This document shows positions 1 to 5,370 of a DNA stretch of 10,801 nucleotides, in pieces. The notes below the pieces were generated by a model. That model did not search any database, was not told where the DNA came from, and saw only the letters and a list, made by a program, of their open reading frames with translations. Numbering within the stretch: the first letter of the stretch is position 1; the number at the start of each line of letters is the position of its first letter. The stretch is from Halovenus sp. (lineage in GTDB: Archaea > Halobacteriota > Halobacteria > Halobacteriales > Haloarculaceae). The position numbers and the translations under genes were made by a program. The stretch is from the NCBI GenBank assembly GCA_028275145.1, contig JAQCNG010000007.1:1-10801 (forward strand), in the 5' to 3' direction.

Positions 1-1
1 G

Positions 2-1216
2 TACAACGACGAGGACGGCTTCGAAGGCGGCATATGGGACGCCGATACCGGCCGACTCGAAGGTCGATACAAAGGCGTGCTCGGGGCGTCTACAGCTCAA
101 CAGGTGATACGCAAAAACAGCGAAGCGTGGCGCAGTTTCTTGCATCTGAAAGACCAGTACCACGACGAGTCGAACACGTCGGTTACGGAACACCCCAACC
201 CGCCGGGATTCCGTGGCAACGAGGACGACGGACGCCAACTCAAAACCGTCATTCGTAACGACGCATACACGACTGAGTGGGGTGATCGGTCCCGGCTTGA
301 GATTCTGGTCGGCAGCGAGCTGAAAGACCGATACGATCACACCGGTCGCCTCCGACTCGAAATTGCTGGCAACCCGAATTGGCCCGACTACGAAAAACAG
401 GGCCGGTTGGACCTATGGTACGACGAGACTGAAGGCACCTTCCGAGCTTCCCAACCCGTGACTGTTTCTGATAGTGCACGGGCAACACCACTGGCCGATG
501 AAACGGCCGCTCTGGACATCGCTGCGAACAATCTCGTCGCCTGTACCACCACGACCGGCGAGCAATACCTGTATGAAGGCCACGAATTGTTCCAGCGGTT
601 CCGTGAGACGACACGAGAGATCGCCCGGCTACAGTCGAAACTCGAAGATGGGCAATACAGTAGCAAACGGATTCGACGGCTGTACCGAAAGCGAACCCGT
701 CGCTGTGACCACGCACAAGAAGCGTTGTGTCGTGATCTGCTGGAACGACTCTACGAGGACGGCGTGGATACGGTATATATCGGCGGCTTGACCGACGTGC
801 TGAAGACGCACTGGTCAGTCAAGACGAACGCCAAGACCCACAACTTCTGGGCGTTCAAGCAATTCACCGAGCGACTGGCGTGTACCGCCGAGGAATACGG
901 GATTGCGGTGGAACTCCGGTCGGAAGCGTGGACCAGCCAAGAGTGCCCCCGGTGTGGGTCGACAGACCGGACGACACGGCATCAGGACACGCTCACCTGC
1001 CCGTGTGGGTTCGAGGGGCACGCCGACCTTACCGCGTCAGAAACGTTCCTGAGACGGCACACAGAGAACGCAGTCAGGCCGATGGCACGGCCCGTGCGGT
1101 TCGAGTGGGACAGCCACGAATGGCTGGAGGTATCACACTCTCCCCGTCCCAAAGAACAGCGCATAGACCCGAGTACCGTCCACCGTGACGGGAATGTTGC
1201 CTCCGGGAAATCTTAG
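2..1216 (+). CDS. tnpB: TnpB-type RNA-guided nuclease of an IS1341/IS605-group element (5' end outside window)
   Basis: TnpB proteins are omega-RNA-guided DNA endonucleases carried by IS200/IS605-group transposons. The frame is open to the left edge, so the gene is truncated there; 404 residues are visible. The GTG at 77 is internal, because the preceding codons read into conserved-looking family sequence. From left to right I see a wedge/REC-like N-terminal part, then RuvC-I (LDIAANNL, Asp codon 515-517). A basic helical stretch follows at about 600-720, then RuvC-II (VYIGGL, 773-790), the bridge TSQECPRCG, a four-Cys zinc finger (Cys codons 944, 953, 998, 1004) and RuvC-III (GHADLTAS, Asp codon 1025-1027). 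The usual RuvC-II glutamate is Gly (782-784), but a Glu sits three residues before TSQ (codon 923-925). The DNA is less GC-rich than its neighbours, as expected for a mobile gene. No TnpA is visible; it may lie to the left or be absent, as is usual for IS1341-type elements. Confidence 0.93.
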   Translation, partial: YNDEDGFEGGIWDADTGRLEGRYKGVLGASTAQQVIRKNSEAWRSFLHLKDQYHDESNTSVTEHPNPPGFRGNEDDGRQLKTVIRNDAYTTEWGDRSRLEILVGSELKDRYDHTGRLRLEIAGNPNWPDYEKQGRLDLWYDETEGTFRASQPVTVSDSARATPLADETAALDIAANNLVACTTTTGEQYLYEGHELFQRFRETTREIARLQSKLEDGQYSSKRIRRLYRKRTRRCDHAQEALCRDLLERLYEDGVDTVYIGGLTDVLKTHWSVKTNAKTHNFWAFKQFTERLACTAEEYGIAVELRSEAWTSQECPRCGSTDRTTRHQDTLTCPCGFEGHADLTASETFLRRHTENAVRPMARPVRFEWDSHEWLEVSHSPRPKEQRIDPSTVHRDGNVASGKS

Positions 1217-1271
1217 ACCGGCTGAGACTCCCACGGAGGAAACCGCGCCGTTCACGGCGCGGAGGATGTCA
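1120..1271 (+). ncRNA. Predicted omega-RNA (reRNA/sotRNA) scaffold overlapping the tnpB 3' end
   Basis: TnpB guide RNAs come from the 3' end of tnpB and the transposon right end, and sense-overlapping transcripts of this type are known from IS1341 genes of Halobacterium. Three stems are readable here. An outer stem pairs CCTCCG (1200-1205) with CGGAGG (1234-1239). It encloses a small hairpin CTTAG (1212-1216) / CTGAG (1222-1226) with one G-T wobble, which contains the tnpB stop codon. A perfect 8-bp hairpin CCGCGCCG-TTCA-CGGCGCGG follows at 1243-1262. The 3' scaffold boundary is inferred to be the right end near 1271, with guide sequence beyond it. The 5' boundary is a guess. Confidence 0.6.
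1243..1271 (+). mobile_element. Right end of the IS1341-type element
   Basis: A perfect 8-bp subterminal palindrome (1243-1250 / 1255-1262, loop TTCA) is followed by AGGATGTCA ending at 1271. Subterminal hairpins rather than inverted repeats mark IS200/IS605 ends, and this hairpin plus GGATGTCA resembles right ends I recall from haloarchaeal IS1341 elements. The left end lies outside the window. The exact last base is inferred. Confidence 0.6.
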
Positions 1272-1304
1272 TCGGGTCGCTCAGAGAGTGGCGGAAGGGT
1301 ACGT

Positions 1305-1310
1305 CTTAAT
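1305..1310 (+). promoter_or_regulatory. TATA-like box of the SDR gene at 1334
   Basis: CTTAAT is centred about 26 bases before the ATG at 1334, the spacing expected for a leaderless archaeal transcript. It lies only about 35 bases beyond the presumed right end of the tnpB element, so insertion there may have altered upstream control. Confidence 0.5.
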
Positions 1311-1333
1311 GCCCTCCAACCCCATATACAACT

Positions 1334-2044
1334 ATGTCTGTGCAGTTCGACTTCAGCGACAGTGTGGTGCTCGTGACAGGTGTCGGCGGCGCGCTCGGCA
1401 GCGCGGTGGCGGAGGCGTTTCTGGACGCTGACGCGACTGTCTGCGGGACAGACGTGGTCGCCGCCGACGACGAGGAGTTCCTGCTCGACGCGCCGGAGCG
1501 CATCGATTTCTACAGGGCGGATTTCACCGACGAGTCGGCCGTCGCAGACACCGTCGAGTCTGTGGTTGCCCGACACGGCGGTCTGGACTATCTCGCCAAC
1601 GTCGCCGGCACGTGGCGGGGTGGTGACCCGGTCCACGAGACAGACATCGGCCTGTTCGACCTGCTGTTCGACGTGAACCTCAAGACCACGTTCCTGGGCG
1701 CGAAACACGCCATCCCGCACATCCGCGAGCGCGAGGGTGCGATCGTCAACGTGGCCTCCCGCTCCTCGCTGTCCGGCGGGGAGGGTGACGCGCTCTACCG
1801 GGCGAGCAAGGCGGGGGTGCGGTTGCTCACCGAGAGCATCGCCGAGGAGAACTCGGAGGGGCTCCGGGCGAACGCCGTCATGCCGAGTGTCATCGACACG
1901 CCGATGAACCGGGAGATGATGCCCGGTGCCGACCACGAGGAGTGGGTCGACCCCGCCGATATCGCCGCGGTCATGCTCGCGCTGTGTAGCGACGCAACCT
2001 CGGTCACCAGCGGCGCGGCCGTTCCGGTGTACGGCGAGGCTTAG
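1334..2044 (+). CDS. Short-chain dehydrogenase/reductase (SDR), classical type
   Basis: This cytoplasmic NAD(P)-dependent oxidoreductase has 236 residues, near the usual 240-250. The Rossmann nucleotide-binding motif TGVGGALG is at residues 15-22. An Asp at the end of the second strand (D40) favours NAD(H) over NADP(H). The motif LANVAG stands for the usual NNAG. The catalytic set Ser142, Tyr155 and Lys159 (YRASK) is complete with normal spacing. The C-terminus ends in the usual SDR strand (AAVPVYGE). The ATG at 1334 is chosen because the Rossmann strand begins soon after it and a TATA-like box sits 26 bases before it. The substrate cannot be told from sequence; FabG-like or sugar/alcohol dehydrogenase roles are possible. 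The stop codon overlaps that of the convergent regulator gene. Confidence 0.92.
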   Translation: MSVQFDFSDSVVLVTGVGGALGSAVAEAFLDADATVCGTDVVAADDEEFLLDAPERIDFYRADFTDESAVADTVESVVARHGGLDYLANVAGTWRGGDPVHETDIGLFDLLFDVNLKTTFLGAKHAIPHIREREGAIVNVASRSSLSGGEGDALYRASKAGVRLLTESIAEENSEGLRANAVMPSVIDTPMNREMMPGADHEEWVDPADIAAVMLALCSDATSVTSGAAVPVYGEA

Positions 2045-3078
2045 CTGGGCTCGTCGGCGCTTTTGTCCGAGGACAGGCCCGGAACGCCGTACCAGGCAGC
2101 CAGTCCACCGGCGACCAGCAACCCTCCGACGAGCACGCCCAGCCCCACCGCAACCGCCGGGTCCATGCCGGCGATTGTGGCGGGCGTGTCCCCGGCGCTG
2201 TCGACGACTTCCACCGGCAGCGTGGCGTTCGAACCCGGGTCGGTGTCTCCTCTGACCAGAAAGGCACTCTGGTCTGTCGCCTCGCCCGGTTCCCCCTCGA
2301 CGAGAAACTGGGATTCGTTGCCGGCCGTCTCCGGGGCGTCGGACACCGTAGCGTTGTGAACCTCCCAGGTCGTCTCGTTGTTGAAGACGTAGGCGACGTC
2401 GTTGTCCGTGACGACGACACCCTCTGCCTCGGTGGCCTCGGTCGTCGGTTCTGTGTAGTTATCGCCGGCCTCCAGACCACCGTCACCTCTCTCGTCGGTA
2501 CCTATCGTCGTGTCGTCCCCCCCGGTCTCGGGGCTTGGCCCCGTGTCGGCCTCGGCGCCGTTCTGGTTCGGGTCCCCCGACTCCTCCGTGCCCGCGGTGT
2601 CGACGACGACTCCCGGGTCACCCCCGCTCTCGGTACCGGAACTCCAGTGTGCGCTCAACCCGGCGATGACACTGGCCGGCACCAGAAGCGTCAGCACCCC
2701 AGCAACACGGTTCAGCAGACTCCGGAGTGTGCTCTGTTTGTCCCGGCCGGCAAAGAGCACCAGCGAGTCGTCCTTCGGGGCGTACACCTTCATCTCTGTG
2801 CCACGCTCCGAGTACCAGGTGTCGACCACCTCGACGAGCTCCGCATCCTCGAGTTTGCCGAGGTGGTACTGGACGTTCTGCACGGATGTCTCGGTCGTCT
2901 CCGCCAGGTCCGAGGCGGTCTGTGGGCTCTGGTGAAGGGAGAGAAAGATACTCCGTGTGGTTCCGGAGGACAGTGCCTCGAACACCTCGTCTGCGGTGTC
3001 CTCGTCCAGGTCCACGAGGCGTGGCTCCCGGTCCTCGTCTGGCGTCACTGTATCCCGGAGCGGGAATATGCTACTCAT
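2041..3078 (-). CDS. Membrane-anchored ArsR-like winged-helix regulator
   Basis: The 345-residue protein joins a DNA-binding domain to a membrane anchor. Residues about 28-105 form a winged helix of the ArsR/HTH type: an LSSGTTRSIFLSL helix, then TASDLAETTETSVQNVQYHL as the helix-turn-helix, then a wing ending ERGTEMKVYAP. A first membrane helix covers about 121-143. Next comes a low-complexity acidic Thr/Gly/Glu stretch (about 148-220) and a Val-rich probable beta region (about 220-300) with several N-glycosylation sequons (NET, NAT, NES). A second membrane helix covers about 308-330, with a short polar tail. The likely topology is N-in, loop outside, C-in, suggesting a one-component sensor that reads an external or membrane signal. 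This is inferred; the ligand and targets are unknown. The ATG at 3078 has a TATA box 27 bases before it, and no partner gene is adjacent. Confidence 0.85.
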   Translation of the reverse strand: MSSIFPLRDTVTPDEDREPRLVDLDEDTADEVFEALSSGTTRSIFLSLHQSPQTASDLAETTETSVQNVQYHLGKLEDAELVEVVDTWYSERGTEMKVYAPKDDSLVLFAGRDKQSTLRSLLNRVAGVLTLLVPASVIAGLSAHWSSGTESGGDPGVVVDTAGTEESGDPNQNGAEADTGPSPETGGDDTTIGTDERGDGGLEAGDNYTEPTTEATEAEGVVVTDNDVAYVFNNETTWEVHNATVSDAPETAGNESQFLVEGEPGEATDQSAFLVRGDTDPGSNATLPVEVVDSAGDTPATIAGMDPAVAVGLGVLVGGLLVAGGLAAWYGVPGLSSDKSADEPS

Positions 3079-3102
3079 TGCTACCCCGTATCACCCCCAC
3101 GT

Positions 3103-3108
3103 GTAAAA
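3103..3108 (-). promoter_or_regulatory. TATA box of the membrane-anchored regulator
   Basis: On the minus strand TTTTAC is centred about 27 bases before the ATG at 3078, implying a leaderless transcript. The first copy of a degenerate repeat begins just upstream of it, where TFB or an activator would bind. Confidence 0.6.
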
Positions 3109-3115
3109 GGAACTT

Positions 3116-3268
3116 GCAGGAACAAACAGCCGTTTTAGCCGAATCATCCCGACAGACGCAGAGACAGAGAGCCATTTTAGCCGGTTCCACGGTGACTGTC
3201 CGGCCAGCCTGTTCGAGCGAGAGAGCGCCGCTGTGGTCCGATACAGACACAGATAGCTGTTTGAGCGA
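3116..3268 (-). repeat. Degenerate direct repeats upstream of the regulator gene
   Basis: Read on the minus strand, three similar units occur: CGGCTAAAACGGCTGTTTGT (from 3141 down), CGGCTAAAATGGCTCTCTGT (from 3183 down) and CGCTCAAACAGCTATCTGTG (from 3268 down). A fourth, weaker start (CGCTCGAACAGGCTG, from 3219 down) lies between. The first two cores match at 13 of 14 bases and are 42 bases apart; the third lies 85 bases beyond the second. They could be operator copies for the adjacent regulator or remnants of an old duplication. The rest of 3079-3346 shows no gene. Confidence 0.5.
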
Positions 3269-3346
3269 GCCACAACGCGCCTGAAGCCGGAACCGTGGAG
3301 GAGCGTCTCTCGCGGGGGCCGAACACACCGTCGAGGGGGGCCGGAC

Positions 3347-4762
3347 TCAGACCGCGAGTGACTCGACGACGATTGCAATCAGGACCAGACCGAGGTAGGC
3401 GTTCGACGCGTGGAACGCGCGGAACGCAGCCTGCTCGGTCTGCTCGCGGTGGAGACGGACGACCGCCCAGACAAACGCAGCCCCGACTGCAGTGCTGGTG
3501 ACTGCGGTGAGCCAGGCGAGAGGTGTGAGCCAGATGAGCGCAGTCGTCACAGCGAGGGTCGCGCCGAGCCATCCGAGCACGTGTTTCCGGGTCTCGGTCT
3601 CGCCACGGACAACCGGCATCATCGGAAACCCACCCCGCTCGTAATCGTCTTGATAGGCGAGCGCGAGGTTGTAGAAGTGCGACGGGGTCCAGACGAAGAT
3701 GAGTGTGGCGAGCACCAGACCGGCGACATCGATCCGGCCGGTGACCGCCGCCCAGCCGATGAGCGCCGGTAGCGACCCGGCGGCCCCACCGATGACGGTG
3801 TTCTGGACCGTGTTTGGTTTGAGCACCAGCGTGTAGACGACGCTGTAGAAAAGCACCGCGGTCAGTCCGAGTGCCGCGGTCAGCGGATTGACCTGCAGGA
3901 ACAGGGCGAGCGAGAGCGCTGTCAGCACGACACCGAACGCGAGAGCACGTCGCGCCGGCACGACGTGTTGCACCAGCGGGCGGTCGCTCGTGCGCGACAT
4001 CTTCTCGTCACGGTCACGCTCGAGGAGGTTGTTGAACGTGCCGCTGGCACCGATGGAGAGCACCCCACCGCCGAGTGTGAGCACGATGGTCTCGACACCC
4101 AGCGAGAAGCCGGTTGCGGCGGCGAGGGCCATCGCGGCCGCGGCAACCAGCGACAGGAGCCACATCAACCGCGGTTTCATCAACCGGAAGTAGGCGAACG
4201 CTTTTGCCCGGAGTCGCGCGCCGAGTGGTCTGTCTGCCAGCGGGGCTCCGGCCGCGGCCGGCGTCTCCCGGGACTCCTCGGACACCCCATCGGAGGGTGG
4301 CCCCAGGTCCGGGTCCGGTGACTCGTCGGGGTCACCGGTTTCGTGTTCGAGTTGCCAGGCGAGGGCCCCGACGAGCGAGCCGAAGATGAGCAGACCCACG
4401 AGCAGGTGGAGACCCGGGACAACCGGTCCGGTGGTCGCCAGAAACGCGCCGAAACCGATCTGTAGCGGGTACAGCGCGCCCGCGAGCGCAACCGCGCCGA
4501 GCACCCGGCGGGGTGTCTCCGTGCGGAGGACAGTGATGGCTGTCCCGAGCAACACGAGTCCGACGAGTCCGGCCATGACGTGGTGGGCGAGGGCAACCAG
4601 CACCACGGGGTCGCCGGCCGCTTCGCCACAGGCCGGCCACGACGAGCACGCGTCGGCCGCGTCAGCCAGCGACGCCGTTGCACCGATGACCACCAGCAGA
4701 TAGACGCCGAGAGTTGCCCCAACGAGCCACGTCGTCACGTTCCAGCGGCTCCCGGTCGACAT
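3347..4762 (-). CDS. ctaB: Heme o synthase (protoheme IX farnesyltransferase) with N-terminal CtaA-like domain
   Basis: CtaB transfers a farnesyl group to heme b to give heme o for terminal oxidases, in the cytoplasmic membrane. This 471-residue protein is much longer than a plain CtaB (about 300). Residues 1-140 form four membrane helices resembling one half of heme A synthase CtaA. They include a Cys pair around Trp-Pro (C39, WP, C45), HHVMAG in helix 2 (H60, H61) and a His opening helix 4 (H119). A charged Pro/Glu/Asp linker follows (about 142-180). The UbiA-type CtaB domain then starts at YFRLMKPR. It carries the prenyl-pyrophosphate-binding region NNLLERDRDEKMSRTSDRP (about 242-260) and the second motif YQDDYERGGFPMMPVV (about 369-384), both intact. 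The glutamate three residues before the helix-2 His of standard CtaA is Ala here. The ATG at 4762 has a TATA box about 26 bases upstream, and the gene is divergent from a Tat lipoprotein. Confidence 0.93.
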   Translation of the reverse strand: MSTGSRWNVTTWLVGATLGVYLLVVIGATASLADAADACSSWPACGEAAGDPVVLVALAHHVMAGLVGLVLLGTAITVLRTETPRRVLGAVALAGALYPLQIGFGAFLATTGPVVPGLHLLVGLLIFGSLVGALAWQLEHETGDPDESPDPDLGPPSDGVSEESRETPAAAGAPLADRPLGARLRAKAFAYFRLMKPRLMWLLSLVAAAAMALAAATGFSLGVETIVLTLGGGVLSIGASGTFNNLLERDRDEKMSRTSDRPLVQHVVPARRALAFGVVLTALSLALFLQVNPLTAALGLTAVLFYSVVYTLVLKPNTVQNTVIGGAAGSLPALIGWAAVTGRIDVAGLVLATLIFVWTPSHFYNLALAYQDDYERGGFPMMPVVRGETETRKHVLGWLGATLAVTTALIWLTPLAWLTAVTSTAVGAAFVWAVVRLHREQTEQAAFRAFHASNAYLGLVLIAIVVESLAV

Positions 4763-4782
4763 ACCCGAAGGTTCGTCCCCGC

Positions 4783-4789
4783 ATATTTA
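4783..4789 (-). promoter_or_regulatory. TATA box of ctaB
   Basis: On the minus strand TAAATAT is centred about 24-26 bases before the ATG at 4762, so the transcript is probably leaderless. Confidence 0.6.
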
Positions 4790-4855
4790 GGTAGTGTGTT
4801 TCTTCCCGAACCGTGGGACTGCCCCCGACCCGACCGGAACACCGATATCCGCGAG

Positions 4856-4862
4856 CATAAAT
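4856..4862 (+). promoter_or_regulatory. TATA box of the Tat lipoprotein gene
   Basis: CATAAAT is centred 27 bases before the ATG at 4886. This spacing decides that start against the open frame continuing far upstream, which overlaps ctaB antisense. Confidence 0.6.
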
Positions 4863-4885
4863 CCGAGCGCCCGCTACGACAGACA

Positions 4886-5278
4886 ATGACCGACAGTTCC
4901 TGCTCTGGGGTGGACGACACCACACGGCGTCGCCTGCTCCGTGGGGTTGTCGTCACAGGGCTGGTGGCCGGCAGTGCGGGCTGTGCATCCAGTGTCGGGC
5001 GGGGGCCCGACGCGCGCGTGGTCTACCACAAGACGGACCCGGAACTCGAGACACTCACCACGAGCAGTGAGATAACCGTGACGGCGCTGGTGGCGAACGT
5101 CGGCGACCCGGGGGAGGTGACGGTGATCGCGGAGAGTCGAGAGACTGGCCGCGAGGAGCCCTACAGCACCCGCTCGCTGACACTCGAGATGGAGCGGAAC
5201 GAACAGCGAGAGATCACCTTCGAGATGGAGGTGCCACAGGCCGTCGACTATCTGGACACCCGCGCAGAGGTCGCATAA
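4886..5278 (+). CDS. Small Tat-exported lipoprotein with a beta-sandwich-like domain
   Basis: The 130-residue protein starts with a twin-arginine signal (TRRRLLRG, residues 13-20). A hydrophobic stretch (VVVTGLVAG) and a lipobox (SAGC, Cys33) follow, so it should be folded before export and lipid-anchored outside the membrane, as is common in haloarchaea. The mature part, about 97 residues, is Glu/Thr-rich and alternates strand-like segments (EITVTALVANVGDPGEVTVIAE, split around AL, and REITFEMEVP). This resembles a CARDB/FxLYD-type immunoglobulin-like fold, as judged by eye. No catalytic or metal-binding motif is visible. The ATG at 4886 is chosen from its TATA spacing and because the signal peptide follows directly. 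The gene is divergent from ctaB, and a respiratory link is possible but unproven. Confidence 0.85.
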   Translation: MTDSSCSGVDDTTRRRLLRGVVVTGLVAGSAGCASSVGRGPDARVVYHKTDPELETLTTSSEITVTALVANVGDPGEVTVIAESRETGREEPYSTRSLTLEMERNEQREITFEMEVPQAVDYLDTRAEVA

Positions 5279-5340
5279 CAGGGGAGTCACGAGCCTCGGG
5301 TGAGCACGGACAGGACGGGTCAGTTCCGCGTGACACAAAC

Positions 5341-5346
5341 GTATTG
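5341..5346 (+). promoter_or_regulatory. Possible TATA-like box of the S9 peptidase gene
   Basis: GTATTG is centred 27 bases before the GTG at 5371. The TTG at 5344 that could also open the frame lies inside this box, which favours the GTG start. Confidence 0.4.
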
Positions 5347-5370
5347 AGGCTGCCGGCCCACGGTTCGGGT

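Noticed and set aside
1133..1936. Antisense 267-residue frame over the tnpB end and the first SDR
   Set aside because: It lacks any recognisable domain, crosses the element right end and is opposite a clear SDR; it is a high-GC shadow.
2356..3138. Plus-strand 260-residue frame opposite the regulator gene
   Set aside because: Its composition is Arg/Val/Gly-rich without a fold, and the minus strand encodes a clear winged helix with a matching promoter.
3116..3268. CRISPR array
   Set aside because: The repeats are few, degenerate and unequally spaced, and no cas gene is present.
3071..3572. Short minus-strand frames in the gap upstream of the regulator
   Set aside because: They overlap the ctaB 3' end or the degenerate repeats, contain no motif, and have no start with a promoter distinct from that of the regulator.
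4580..4885. Upstream extension of the lipoprotein frame
   Set aside because: It would place the Tat signal in the middle of the protein and overlaps ctaB; the ATG at 4886 has the right TATA spacing.
5344..5370. TTG start for the S9 peptidase
   Set aside because: It lies inside the TATA-like box for GTG 5371, and the nine added residues look non-coding.
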